Positions 19,081-28,026 are shown, counted from the first letter of the stretch. The stretch: DNA of 64,000 bases from Schauerella fraxinea (GCA_030849965.1 JAVDKL010000001.1:186001-250000), one strand, 5' to 3'. A program made the numbers and translations. The notes: generated by a model not told the origin, from the letters alone.

Positions 19081-19698
19081 TCAGCGTGCGTTGAGCGCGA
19101 CCAACTTGGGTGCCGCCGGCGTGCTGTCCGGCTTGATCAGTGCACGAGCACCACGATAAACCTTCGACCAATAGGTGCTGTCTAGGCTATCGATGCGAAC
19201 CGACGATCCGCTCGTGGGTGCATGGACGAATTTGTCGTCACCAATATAGATGCCGACGTGCGAAACGGCACCGCGACCGCGGGTATTGAAAAACACGAGG
19301 TCGCCAGGCTGCAGCTTGCTCTTGGCCACGTTGGCGCCCTTGGCACGTTGATCGCGAGCGCGGCGGGGAAGATCCATGCCTGCAATTTCGCGATAAACAA
19401 ATGCAACAAGTCCGCTGCAATCGAAGCCATCGTCAGGATCTTCTCCGCCCCAGGTGTAGGGGGTACCGATCGCGTCGAGGCCAGCGGCGACGACTTGTTC
19501 GCGAAGGCTGTCTTTTTGCTGTGAGCTCAATCCCTTGAGCGAGCCCCGGGCTTCCGGGGTGATCATTGCGTCAGCCGTCTGCGGAAGGCTGATCGCGCCG
19601 GCAGCGATCGCAAAGGCGACCAGTGCAGAACGTACGGAGAAAAAGGAGCGGCGTGCGGGTGTAACGGTTTGGCTAATTGGTCGCGTCGGCGGAGTCAT
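19081..19698 (-). CDS. NlpC/P60 (C40) cell-wall peptidase, exported
   Basis: A 205-residue exported peptidoglycan endopeptidase. A signal sequence (about residues 1-44, ending PQTADAM) is followed by an NlpC/P60 domain: the catalytic Cys in DGFDCSGLVAFVYRE, the His in AVSHVGIYIGDDKFVHAP, plus GTPYTWGGEDP and LQPGDLVFFN. It resembles Spr/YafL-type D,L-endopeptidases that cut muropeptide stems. The ATG at 19698 fits the signal peptide, but no good ribosome site precedes it. The gene lies alone: convergent with the SDR gene and 670 bases from yicC. Confidence 0.92.
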   Translation of the reverse strand: MTPPTRPISQTVTPARRSFFSVRSALVAFAIAAGAISLPQTADAMITPEARGSLKGLSSQQKDSLREQVVAAGLDAIGTPYTWGGEDPDDGFDCSGLVAFVYREIAGMDLPRRARDQRAKGANVAKSKLQPGDLVFFNTRGRGAVSHVGIYIGDDKFVHAPTSGSSVRIDSLDSTYWSKVYRGARALIKPDSTPAAPKLVALNAR

Positions 19699-20248
19699 AA
19701 ATCTGAATCAAAATCGTACATGTCGGAGGACCCGTGCGAAAAAAACTCGCTACGAGCCGGCGAATGGACTAGGCCCGGGACGCATTGTATAAGCAAAATA
19801 TTTTATTACACCTGTCGCAAGTGGGGGCATCGAGTTACATTCTTCGATGTCCGAAGAAGCGAGAAATACCGGTCGTAATTGGTATATTTTACGCGCAGTT
19901 GTAGAAAATACAGCATGGGCGACCAGATGTTGGCGACCGACACCATGCCTTTCAACAGAGATTTTGCGGTCAATCTGGATGGTTTTCTCTATTGCTTCGA
20001 TAGCTCGTCTTAATGTCTCGCGTCTTGGTTTGGCCGCGTTTGCATGGAAGTGTCTGCGGCTCACAACACTCGCGGTCCGGGCGGTCGAAAATGGCGATAT
20101 TTCGATGGTGCGCAGCACCAAATCTGATTGAGCGTCGGGGGCACGGCTCGGTGCACATATCGAGAAGTGCGTATGACAACAGGATTCAGGACGATGACGC
20201 CATATAGACGACGAAATAACGTCGATTCTATTAGGCCGATTGCAAAGT
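19699..20248. other. Long non-coding or unassigned gap upstream of the NlpC gene
   Basis: This gap, noticeably AT-richer between about 19790 and 20010, should hold the NlpC promoter. It contains an extended -10-like element reading on the plus strand (TTGGTATATTTT around 19879) and a possible 32-codon frame listed separately. Longer frames on both strands show no recognisable protein. No RNA gene was recognised. Confidence 0.4.
19915..20013 (+). CDS. Possible small protein gene, 32 residues
   Basis: An ATG frame beginning MGDQMLATDTMPFNRDF and ending GFLYCFDSSS. Its composition (acidic and aromatic, one Cys) looks less random than neighbouring frames, and it follows a TTGGTATATTTT promoter-like element by roughly 25 bases. 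Against it: no Shine-Dalgarno sequence, very short length and no family I recognise. Reported as a candidate only. Confidence 0.18.
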   Translation: MGDQMLATDTMPFNRDFAVNLDGFLYCFDSSS

Positions 20249-20326
20249 CGAATAGAGACGCCGAATAGAGACGCCGAATAGAGACGCCGAATAGAGACGC
20301 CGAATAGAGACGCCGAATAGAGACGC
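20249..20326. repeat. Six perfect tandem copies of a 13-bp unit
   Basis: CGAATAGAGACGC is repeated six times without a mismatch (20249-20326), running directly into the stem-loop that follows yicC. No spacers, so not CRISPR. Perfect identity of all copies suggests recent slippage amplification and likely copy-number variation between strains. Confidence 0.95.
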
Positions 20327-20354
20327 CGCTCGCCAGCGATGCTGGCGAGCGGCG
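20324..20354 (-). terminator. Strong stem-loop downstream of yicC
   Basis: A perfect 14-bp stem (20324-20337 with 20341-20354; core GCCGCTCGCCAGC) closed by a 3-base GAT loop, 16 bases beyond the yicC stop. There is no U-tract on the minus strand; the 13-bp repeats begin instead. It probably ends or protects the ggt-yicC transcript. Confidence 0.6.
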
Positions 20355-20370
20355 CTCAAACCTACCTTGA

Positions 20371-21336
20371 TTACTCGATGTTTTGCGCTTGCTCGCGCAT
20401 TTGCTCGATCAGCAGCTTCAAGTCCATCGCGGCGCGCGTCACATCCAGGCTGGACGCCTTGGAGCCTAGGGTGTTGGCTTCCCGGTTCATTTCCTGGAAC
20501 AGGAAGTCGAGGCGCTTGCCGGCGCTGCCAGTGGGGCGCTTGGCCGCTTTTGCAGGTTTGCCGGCTGGCACCTGGGTCACCGCATCACCGGTATCGCCTG
20601 CACCCAAAATGTGTCGCAGCTCGGTCAAGTGCGAGCGCAGGCGGGCGATTTCCTCAGCAACATCGATTCGCAGCGCGAAGAGGGTGGATTCCTGCGCGAG
20701 TCGCTCGGAAAGCTCACTGCCGGAGATGTTTGCAAATCCCGAAGGAAATGCGGATGCGACGGTATCGCGAAGCTTGGTCGCGAGTTTTTCGCGATGCTCA
20801 GCCAAGAGCGCCGGGAGGTGTGCCGTGACATGATCGACCACGCCGGAGATGTCGTCGGCGCAGGTGAGCATCACGCCTGCCAGACGTTCGCCTTCGCGTG
20901 CGCGGGACGCTTCCAGCTGCTTGAGCGCCTCCTGGGCGGCAGCGACGCAGGCTTCGCTCCATGCTTGCGGATCCATGGCATCGTTGCCCCGCTGGCCGGG
21001 CCAGTTGCTCAGCTCGACCAGACGGGGCGCGGCGACATCCGGAATCACGGCGCGCGCTTGTTGAAGCTGATCCGCGAGTTGTGCCAACCATGCCGGGTCG
21101 AAGGTCGTCGATGTCGTTTCGGCCAGGCGCGTGTAGCTCGCGCGGACTTCGACTTTTCCTCGTCCCAAGCGCGCAGTCAGAAGATCGCGCAACGGACTTT
21201 CGGCTTGCCGAAGGTCTTCGGGAAGACGGAAATGAAGATCGAGAAAGCGACTATTGACGCTGCGTATTTCGAGCGCAAGCGAACCTTGCGCAAGATCGAC
21301 GCGGGCACTGCCAAACGCGGTCATGCTATGAATCAT
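20371..21336 (-). CDS. yicC: YicC-family endoribonuclease
   Basis: Begins MIHSMTAFGSARVD and contains EIRSVNSRFLDLHFRLPEDLR, LGRGKVEVR and the C-terminal KRLDFLFQEMNREANTLGSKA, all YicC hallmarks. YicC in E. coli is an endoribonuclease linked to small-RNA decay. At 321 residues it is longer than E. coli YicC (287). The difference is mostly a Gly/Ala/Lys/Pro-rich insert of about 25 residues (GDTGDAVTQVPAGKPAKAA) before the last conserved block. Start ATG at 21336 is only 3 bases after the ggt stop, so the two genes are co-transcribed. Confidence 0.93.
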   Translation of the reverse strand: MIHSMTAFGSARVDLAQGSLALEIRSVNSRFLDLHFRLPEDLRQAESPLRDLLTARLGRGKVEVRASYTRLAETTSTTFDPAWLAQLADQLQQARAVIPDVAAPRLVELSNWPGQRGNDAMDPQAWSEACVAAAQEALKQLEASRAREGERLAGVMLTCADDISGVVDHVTAHLPALLAEHREKLATKLRDTVASAFPSGFANISGSELSERLAQESTLFALRIDVAEEIARLRSHLTELRHILGAGDTGDAVTQVPAGKPAKAAKRPTGSAGKRLDFLFQEMNREANTLGSKASSLDVTRAAMDLKLLIEQMREQAQNIE

Positions 21337-21339
21337 GAA

Positions 21340-23169
21340 TCAGTATCCTGCTGTGAGTCCGTCGGGATTGCGGGGGTCTGACGCCCCGTAGAGCACACCA
21401 TCGTGAATTTCTATCGTTTGCGTGCGGCCCATGACGGCCTGGACCTTGATGGTGTGACCCATGCTTTCCAGAATGCGCCGCGTATCGGGGTTGATGCCTT
21501 TCTCAACCCGCAGCACATCCGGTAGGCCTTGATGATGGAAGCGAGGCACGGCGGCCGATTCGGCCGGATTCAAGCCAAAATCGATGGCGTTGACGACGGC
21601 CTCGAGTACAGTCGTAATGATACGTGAGCCTCCGGGCGATCCCGTGACGAGCCAGGGCTCGCCATTCTTGAAAACCATCAACGGCGTCATTGAACTCAAC
21701 GGGCGTTTGCCGGGAGCAATGGCATTGGCGTCGCCACCCGTCAGGCCATAGGCATTGGGCACGCCGGGTTTGGAGACGAAGTCATCCATCTCGTTGTTGA
21801 GCAGAATGCCGGTGCCTTCGGCAACGATGCCCGTGCCGAAATTGAGATTGAGGGTATAGGTGGTACTGACGACGTTGCCTTGTTTGTCGGCCACGGAAAA
21901 GTGCGTGGTTTGATCGCTTTCGTAGGGCAAGGGATTGCCAGGTCGAATGGCCGCGCCTGGGGCCGCGCGACGCGCGTCGATTTTCGCGGCCAGAAGGTCG
22001 GCATATGCGCGCGACGTGATGCCGGCAACCGGGACCTGTGTGCGATCCGGATCGCCCAGATACTCGGACCGGTCGGCGTAGGCCAGTTTCATGCTTTCGG
22101 CCATCAGATGAATGGTCTGCGCGCTGCCCAAGCCATAGTCGCCCAATGGATAGCGCTCGAGAATATTCAGCATCTGCACGATGTGGACACCACCCGAACT
22201 CGGTGGAGGCATGGCGACGATACGATTGCCGCGATACGCGCCCACGACCGGTTCGCGGTTGATCGCCTTGTACCGTTTAAGATCGGCCGCCGTGATGCCG
22301 CCGCCGTGGCGTTGCATTTCGGCAGCGATCTTGGCGGCGATGTCGCCCTCGTAAAATGCCCGCGCGCCATCGCGGGCGATGGCCTCGAGCGAGGCCGCCA
22401 GATCGGTTTGACGCAGGATGTCGCCCGCTGCAAGCGGGACGGTTTGCTTGTCCGCGACACAGGGTTTGGGTGCACAGGCGGTGGTGGCTTCCTTGAAGAA
22501 GATGCGCCGCGTGGCGGGCCATTGGCCAAGCATATCGGCCTCTGTGGCAAGCATGTCGGCAAGCGTCTGCCCCACGGGAAAGCCTTTGCGCGCGAGGTCG
22601 ATTGCTGGGGCGATGACCTTGGCGCGCGGCAGGGAACCATGTTCGTCCAGGGCTTTCAACAATCCAGCGACCGTGCCTGGCACGCCGACGGCACGATGGG
22701 TATAAAGCGACGCGCCCGAACGCAGGTTGCCGGCGCCATCGAGGTACATGTCGCGGCGCGCCGATTCAGGCGCGACCTCACGAAAATCGAGCGCGACGTC
22801 GCGACCGGTTTTGGCATCGTGAATCAACATGAACCCACCGCCGCCAAGGTTGCCCGCATTGGGCAGTGTGACGGCAAGCGCAAAGCCTACGGCGACCGCC
22901 GCATCGACGGCGTTGCCGCCTTGGCGCATGATCTCTACGCCGATGCGTGACGCCAGTGCACTTTCGCTTGCCACCATGCCGTTGACGGCTTTGACGGGCG
23001 AGAAGATCACATCGCGTGTGTCGTAACGGGCGGCCGCCGCGGATGTGGTGGCCGATGCCGTAGGCGATGTCAGGGTACTGGCCGGTGCTGCGACACCGGG
23101 CATGGACGTCAAAGCGAAAGCGAGGGCAACAACAAGTGGGGCGTGCGAAAGACTGGCGCGTACGGTCAT
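21340..23169 (-). CDS. ggt: Gamma-glutamyltransferase, periplasmic
   Basis: Cleaves glutathione and other gamma-glutamyl compounds. After a signal peptide (MTVRASLSHAPLVVALAFAL) come the large-subunit motifs (GMVASESALASRIG, GGNAVDAAVAVGFALAV, GNLGGGGFMLIHD). The small subunit starts with the autocatalytic/nucleophilic Thr in QTTHFSVADKQGNVVS (Thr about residue 421), followed by GILLNNEMDDF, KRPLSSMTP, VTGSPGGSRIITT and PRFHHQ. Length 609, normal. The ATG at 23169 is selected because it directly precedes the signal peptide; longer in-frame starts lack support. Divergent from rph with about 150 bases between. Could recycle periplasmic glutathione for Cys, Gly and Glu. Confidence 0.95.
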   Translation of the reverse strand: MTVRASLSHAPLVVALAFALTSMPGVAAPASTLTSPTASATTSAAAARYDTRDVIFSPVKAVNGMVASESALASRIGVEIMRQGGNAVDAAVAVGFALAVTLPNAGNLGGGGFMLIHDAKTGRDVALDFREVAPESARRDMYLDGAGNLRSGASLYTHRAVGVPGTVAGLLKALDEHGSLPRAKVIAPAIDLARKGFPVGQTLADMLATEADMLGQWPATRRIFFKEATTACAPKPCVADKQTVPLAAGDILRQTDLAASLEAIARDGARAFYEGDIAAKIAAEMQRHGGGITAADLKRYKAINREPVVGAYRGNRIVAMPPPSSGGVHIVQMLNILERYPLGDYGLGSAQTIHLMAESMKLAYADRSEYLGDPDRTQVPVAGITSRAYADLLAAKIDARRAAPGAAIRPGNPLPYESDQTTHFSVADKQGNVVSTTYTLNLNFGTGIVAEGTGILLNNEMDDFVSKPGVPNAYGLTGGDANAIAPGKRPLSSMTPLMVFKNGEPWLVTGSPGGSRIITTVLEAVVNAIDFGLNPAESAAVPRFHHQGLPDVLRVEKGINPDTRRILESMGHTIKVQAVMGRTQTIEIHDGVLYGASDPRNPDGLTAGY

Positions 23170-23321
23170 GTTTAGGCAATGAGAGACGAAGGGCGATCCC
23201 GGCAGCATAACCGGCAACACCGACACGACGATATGCGTACAAGTCGCAAGCTGGGACAGGGGATGAAGGCCCTGCGGCGCCCCGTACAATGCCTACCTTT
23301 CCTGTCTTGCCGGAGTTTCCA

Positions 23322-24062
23322 ATGTCCCTCGATTCCTCGACCCCGTTGTCCCGTCATTCCGGCCGTGCGCCCGATGAGTTGAGGCCGTTCGAGGCCATTC
23401 GCGGCTATACGCGTTATGCCGAAGGCTCGGTGCTCGTCAAAGCCGGCAACACGCATGTCCTGTGTACGGCGAGCGTGCTTGAAAAGGTGCCGCCGTTTTT
23501 GAAGGGCAAGGGTCAAGGCTGGGTGACGGCCGAGTACGGCATGCTGCCGCGCGCGACGCATACGCGCGGCGATCGCGAGGCGGCGCGCGGTAAGCAATCC
23601 GGGCGCACGCAAGAGATCCAGCGCTTGATCGGCCGCAGCTTGCGCGCGGTGTTCGACATGCAGGCGTTGGGCGAACGCACGCTGCACATCGACTGCGATG
23701 TGCTACAGGCCGATGGCGGCACGCGCTGCGCCAGCATTACCGGCGCCTGGATTGCCTGCGCCGACGCAGTGGCGGCATTGCAGCGCCAGGGTCTGCTTGC
23801 CACTAATCCGTTGCGCGACCATGTGGCTGCCGTCTCGGTGGGCATGGTCAATGGCCGTCCAGTGCTCGATCTGGACTACGAAGAGGATTCCGGCTGCGAT
23901 GCGGATGTGAACGTCGTCATGACCGGCGCTGGCGATTTCGTCGAAGTGCAGGGCACGGCCGAGGGCGTGGCATTTTCACGCACCGACATGAATGGGCTGC
24001 TCGATATCGCTGAACAAGGCATCGTCAAGCTCGTGGCGGCCCAAAAAGCAGCGCTGCGCTGA
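23322..24062 (+). CDS. rph: Ribonuclease PH
   Basis: Phosphorolytic 3' exoribonuclease that trims tRNA 3' ends. The 246-residue protein matches RNase [73 protein letters not shown] and the metal-site [21 protein letters not shown] at 23322 has GGAG 6 bases upstream, and TACAAT at about 23285 could be its -10 element. In many Burkholderiales rph is followed directly by rdgB and hemW; here about 8 kb of accessory genes intervene. Confidence 0.96.
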   Translation: MSLDSSTPLSRHSGRAPDELRPFEAIRGYTRYAEGSVLVKAGNTHVLCTASVLEKVPPFLKGKGQGWVTAEYGMLPRATHTRGDREAARGKQSGRTQEIQRLIGRSLRAVFDMQALGERTLHIDCDVLQADGGTRCASITGAWIACADAVAALQRQGLLATNPLRDHVAAVSVGMVNGRPVLDLDYEEDSGCDADVNVVMTGAGDFVEVQGTAEGVAFSRTDMNGLLDIAEQGIVKLVAAQKAALR

Positions 24063-24182
24063 TTGCAGCGCTCCAGTCCGTCGCAGGCCGCATGGCTTCT
24101 GGCCACGCGGTCGGGCGATACGAGACCGCCTCTGCACGCTTAGCTTCTGCACCACCTTCATCGAGGTGACAGTCTGGGGCAG

Positions 24183-24266
24183 CAACTGACTTTGAAAGGG
24201 CGGCAACTGACTTTTAGAAGGCGGCAACTGACGGCAGGAGGCAGCAGCCGACGTCCAAGGCACCAG
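24183..24266. repeat. Tandem repeat, four units of 21 bp (degenerating)
   Basis: CAACTGAC recurs at 24183, 24204 and 24225 with an exact 21-base period; units also share a GAAAGGGCGG/AGAAGGCGG-type tail. A fourth, more diverged unit follows at 24246. It sits between the convergent rph and MmgE/PrpD genes. Confidence 0.85.
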
Positions 24267-24310
24267 CCGACCCTGACAGCCGAAGCTGGCCCCGCCAGCT
24301 CCGGCCGCCT

Positions 24311-25696
24311 TTACGGCAGCAGCCGGCCGATCTTGGCACAGTCGTCCAGCGACCATATGGCGTCGATGAGGTGCTGTACTTCCTCGGGGGTGACGACGCC
24401 GCCGTATGCGGCCAAGGTCTTTACCTTGTCTTCGATCTCGGCACGGCTCAAGGTGTTGCCCGGATCGCCTTTCGGCTCATCCACGCGGCCATCGAATTGG
24501 CGGCCGTCATGGGTGGTGACGTGAACCTTGCCGATCCAGCGGCGCGGATAGGCCGTGTCGACCTCGTCATCGAGCGACATCGTGACGCGCTTGTTGAAGG
24601 CACTGACGAATGTGTCGCCGAATCCTGCGTCGAATTCGGCCAGTCCGGCGCGTCCGTGCGATGCGATCAACGCGAGCACAGTACCCATCGAAAATTTCGA
24701 CTGGTGCACGCTGCGGGGGTCGACCACGGGGCCGAGCACATCGATCGCGCCTTGGTGCACTTGCGCCTCAACGTGCGCGATGTCGTCAGCGGTGAGGTTG
24801 TGCTCGCGCATGACGGCGAGCAACGCATCCGCAGCCGGATGGGTATGGCGGCACGATGCATGAAACTTGAACGAGGTTTCAAGCACCGTCCAGCGCGTGC
24901 CCAATTGATCGGTGAGCTTGGCCGGATCGGCGTCGGTGGACATGCCCGCGCCCATGCCTTGCGGGCCTTCAAGAATCTGCTTGGCACCCGTGAAGCCCTC
25001 GCGCGCCAGGAACGCGGCGGTCAGTCCGTCACCTGCGGCTTTCGCAGTGTGAAGCTGCTTGGAATCGGCGGCGTCGCGCAGAAATTCCCATAATCCGGCC
25101 GCTTGCGTACCGGCCGAGCCGATCGCATGCAGCATTTGCTCGGGCGTCAGGCGCAGCAGGTGACCCACCGTAACAGCGGCCGCCACGGTGCCGGCGGTGC
25201 CGGTGGTGTGGAAAATCTTGTAATGCGAACGACCGAGAAATTCGCCGATGCGGATGCCCACTTCGTAGCCTGCAACCGCTGCGGTGATGAGGTCGGGTCC
25301 GCTGCGGCCCAGCAATTGGGCCACCGCCAAGGCAGGCGGAAAAACGACGGCGGCAGGATGAAAGACCGCGCCGTTATGCACGTCGTCCTGTTCCACCACG
25401 TGGGCGGCCGCTGCGTTGACCATCGCGGCAAACAACGGGCTGGTCAGGCGGCGGGAGATGAGCACCTCGGCTTCGCCGGTGCTGGGTCCCATCGCACGCG
25501 CAAACGTGTCAATCGCCTTGATGGGGGCCGTTTGTGCCCCGGCGAGAATCGATCCCAATGTGTCCAGCAGCAGCGATTCGGTGCGCCGGGCAACTTCGGG
25601 CGGGATGGCATCGTAGGTGAGGGTGGCCGCAAATTGCGCCAGCACAGCGCTGGGGTGCGTGGCTGCAAGGCTTTGGGGCATGTCGTCAATGCGCAT
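24311..25696 (-). CDS. MmgE/PrpD-family protein (2-methylcitrate dehydratase-like)
   Basis: A 461-residue member of the MmgE/PrpD superfamily: LLLDTLGSILAGAQ, NAAAAHVVEQDDVHNGAVFHPAAVVFPPALA, GYEVGIRIGEFLGRSHY, FHTTGTAGTVAAA, ETSFKFHASCRHTHPAADALL and EPKGDPGNTLSRAEIEDKV. True PrpD dehydrates 2-methylcitrate, but many relatives linked to acyl-CoA dehydrogenases act on other acids, and no prpB/prpC genes are near. Its ATG overlaps the stop of the acyl-CoA dehydrogenase (TAATG), so the two form a coupled pair. Exact reaction unknown. Confidence 0.9.
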   Translation of the reverse strand: MRIDDMPQSLAATHPSAVLAQFAATLTYDAIPPEVARRTESLLLDTLGSILAGAQTAPIKAIDTFARAMGPSTGEAEVLISRRLTSPLFAAMVNAAAAHVVEQDDVHNGAVFHPAAVVFPPALAVAQLLGRSGPDLITAAVAGYEVGIRIGEFLGRSHYKIFHTTGTAGTVAAAVTVGHLLRLTPEQMLHAIGSAGTQAAGLWEFLRDAADSKQLHTAKAAGDGLTAAFLAREGFTGAKQILEGPQGMGAGMSTDADPAKLTDQLGTRWTVLETSFKFHASCRHTHPAADALLAVMREHNLTADDIAHVEAQVHQGAIDVLGPVVDPRSVHQSKFSMGTVLALIASHGRAGLAEFDAGFGDTFVSAFNKRVTMSLDDEVDTAYPRRWIGKVHVTTHDGRQFDGRVDEPKGDPGNTLSRAEIEDKVKTLAAYGGVVTPEEVQHLIDAIWSLDDCAKIGRLLP

Positions 25697-26856
25697 TAGA
25701 AGGACCTCGGCAAACCCAGCACGTGTTCGGCCACGTACGCCAGGATCAGGTTGGTGGAAATCGGCGCGACTTGATACAGCCGCGTTTCACGGAATTTGCG
25801 CTCGACGTCGTATTCGGTGGCAAAGCCAAAGCCACCATGAAACTGCAGGCAGGCGTTGGCGGCTTCCCATGATGCGTCCGCAGCGAGAAGCTTGGCCATA
25901 TTGGCCTGCGCGCCGCAGGGCTCATGCGCATCGAAACGCCGGCAGGCCTCAAAGCGCATCAGGCTGGCGGCTTCGACGTTGATGTGGGCGCGGGCGATCG
26001 GAAATTGCACGCCTTGGTTTTGCCCAATCGGGCGGCCGAACACGATGCGTTCTTTGGCGTATGCGGTCACCTTGTCGACGAACCAGTAGCCATCGCCGAT
26101 GCACTCGGCGGCGATCAAGGTGCGTTCGGCGTTCAGGCCGTCGAGGATGTACTTGAAGCCCTTGCCTTCCTCGCCGATGAGGTTGTCCGCCGGGATTTCG
26201 AGGTTATCGAAAAACAGTTCGTTGGTCTCATGGTTGACCATGTTGGCGATGGGGCGCAGCGTCATGCCGTGCTTGAGCGCATGATGCAGATCGACCAGGA
26301 AGATCGACATGCCTTCGGATTTTTTCTGTACTTGATCGAGGGGCGTGGTACGGGCCAGCAGGATCATCAGATCGGAATGCTGCACCCGCGAGATCCACAC
26401 TTTCTGGCCGTTGATGACGTACCGGTCGCCTTTGCGCTGCGCGGTCGTTTTGATCTTGGTGGTGTCGGTGCCGGTGGTGGGTTCGGTCACGCCCATCGAC
26501 TGCAGCCGCAATTCGCCAGCGGCGATGCGCGGCAGGAATTCGCGCTTTTGCGCTTCCGAGCCATGGCGCAACAGGGTGCCCATGTTGTACATCTGCCCGT
26601 GGCAGGCGCCGGAGTTGCCGCCCGAACGGTTGATTTCTTCCATGATGATCGACGCTTCGGTCAATCCCAATCCCGAGCCGCCGTACTCCTGAGGAATCAA
26701 TGCCGCCAGCCAACCGGCTTTGGTCAGCGCCTCGACGAACGCTTCGGGATACCCGCGTTCTTCGTCGATCTTGCGGAAGTATTCGCCGGAAAACTGCGCG
26801 CACAACTCGCGTACGGCGTCACGGATATCGGTATGAGCAGTGTCGAATTCGGACAT
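25696..26856 (-). CDS. Acyl-CoA dehydrogenase family protein
   Basis: A 386-residue FAD flavoprotein of the acyl-CoA dehydrogenase fold: LIPQEYGGSGLGLTEASIIMEE, MGVTEPTTGTDTTKIKTTA (FAD/substrate loop), FGRPIGQNQGVQFPIA and CLQFHGGFGFATEYDVERKFRE. Where medium-chain enzymes carry the catalytic Glu (YEGT...), this protein reads LYQVAPIST and lacks it. A Glu is present in NAERTLIAAE, the position used by long-chain and isovaleryl-type enzymes, so catalysis is still plausible. Start ATG at 26856 is chosen; a TTG at 26868 would add four residues and neither has a clear ribosome site. Followed by a coupled MmgE/PrpD gene and divergent from a LysR gene, suggesting catabolism of an unusual acyl compound. 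Confidence 0.9.
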   Translation of the reverse strand: MSEFDTAHTDIRDAVRELCAQFSGEYFRKIDEERGYPEAFVEALTKAGWLAALIPQEYGGSGLGLTEASIIMEEINRSGGNSGACHGQMYNMGTLLRHGSEAQKREFLPRIAAGELRLQSMGVTEPTTGTDTTKIKTTAQRKGDRYVINGQKVWISRVQHSDLMILLARTTPLDQVQKKSEGMSIFLVDLHHALKHGMTLRPIANMVNHETNELFFDNLEIPADNLIGEEGKGFKYILDGLNAERTLIAAECIGDGYWFVDKVTAYAKERIVFGRPIGQNQGVQFPIARAHINVEAASLMRFEACRRFDAHEPCGAQANMAKLLAADASWEAANACLQFHGGFGFATEYDVERKFRETRLYQVAPISTNLILAYVAEHVLGLPRSF

Positions 26857-26953
26857 ATCTACAGCCAAATAGGGAAGGGAAGCAGCGGCGTCTGAGCCAG
26901 CTGCATGTTACAAAGCGCGATCCATACTGTGCCGCAAAGGCCGGGCGAAAGCT

Positions 26954-26963
26954 AATTCGAATT
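26954..26963. promoter_or_regulatory. Palindrome AATTCGAATT, possible LysR operator
   Basis: A perfect 10-bp palindrome midway between the divergent acyl-CoA dehydrogenase and LysR genes. Position fits an operator for the neighbouring LysR protein; assignment is inference. Confidence 0.4.
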
Positions 26964-27022
26964 GACGAAGGCGGTGTTAGGCGATCACGAAGCGCCGTCT
27001 GTCGTAAAGGGAGTCTTCTGCA

Positions 27023-27925
27023 ATGTCCATGCATTTCGATCTGGTCGACATGCAGTTGATGGTGAATATCGGTACCTCGCGCAGTCTCACCCGCGGTGCC
27101 GAAAAATCGCATCTGTCGCTGCCGGCCGCCAGTACGCGCGTCAAGAACCTGGAAGCGCATTTTGGCGCCCAGTTGCTGTATCGCACCAGCCAGGGTGTGA
27201 CGATGACGCCCGCCGGCGAGTCGCTGTTGCGGCACGCGCGCACGGTGATCGGACAGATTGAACACTTGCGCGGCGATATGCAGGCGTTCGCGTTGGGGGT
27301 GCGCGGTCGCGTCCGTGTGCTGGCCAACACCAGTGCCATGACGGAATTCATGCCGGCGGTCTTGGGCCGCTATCTGTCGGCCCATCCCGATGTGCATATC
27401 GAGTTGCGCGAACGTTTGAGCTATCTGGTGGCGAAGGAAGTGTCGGAAGGCGCAGCCGATATCGGCATCGTGGCCGGCCAGCCGCCCGCCGCCGATGTGG
27501 TCTATCTGCCGTATCGCAGCGATCGTCTGGTATTGATTACGCCGCCCAAGCATTCACTGGCCGATCAAGGCGAAATCGCCTTCGCCGACACGCTCTCGTT
27601 CGATTATGTGGGCTTGTCGGAGACGAGCGCGATTCATCCGTTTTTGCGCCAGGCGGCCGACGCGCTGGGGCGGCCGTTGAAGTTTCGGGTCGAGGTGGGC
27701 AACTTCGAGGCGCTATGCCGCATGGTCGAGGCGCGCGTGGGCGTGGGCGTGATCCCCGCATCGGTTGCGGAGCGCTTCGCGCGCACGATGGCGTTCGAAC
27801 GGGTCGCGTTGACCGACGTCTGGGCTGAGCGCGAACTGCATATCTGTGTGCGCGATTACGCAGCGTTGCCGGCGTTTGCTCAGGCGCTGGTCGACCTGCT
27901 GGTAAAGGATGGGCAGGGCGCCTGA
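27023..27925 (+). CDS. LysR-family transcriptional regulator
   Basis: A 300-residue LysR protein. Its N-terminal helix-turn-helix is a little atypical (LMVNIGTSRSLTRGAEKSHLSLPAASTRVKNLEAHFGAQLLYR); a substrate-binding domain follows with GIVAGQPPAADVVYLPYRSDRLVLI and ARVGVGVIPASVA. Divergently placed relative to the acyl-CoA dehydrogenase/MmgE pair, so it most likely controls that pair in response to its substrate or a product. Ligand unknown. Confidence 0.9.
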   Translation: MSMHFDLVDMQLMVNIGTSRSLTRGAEKSHLSLPAASTRVKNLEAHFGAQLLYRTSQGVTMTPAGESLLRHARTVIGQIEHLRGDMQAFALGVRGRVRVLANTSAMTEFMPAVLGRYLSAHPDVHIELRERLSYLVAKEVSEGAADIGIVAGQPPAADVVYLPYRSDRLVLITPPKHSLADQGEIAFADTLSFDYVGLSETSAIHPFLRQAADALGRPLKFRVEVGNFEALCRMVEARVGVGVIPASVAERFARTMAFERVALTDVWAERELHICVRDYAALPAFAQALVDLLVKDGQGA

Positions 27926-28026
27926 TCGGGTAAGCGATCGAATGGACACGACATTGTCACGAAAGCGCCACCTTCGATCACGATAATCGCGCCTGCCGCG
28001 CCACGAGGCGCTACAGCAGGATCATC

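Noticed and set aside
19750-20121. 123-codon minus-strand frame upstream of the NlpC gene
   Set aside because: No ribosome site, no recognisable family, and it crosses the AT-rich promoter region.
20249-20326. CRISPR array
   Set aside because: Repeats are directly contiguous without spacers and only 13 bp long; no cas genes are nearby. The same applies to the other arrays.
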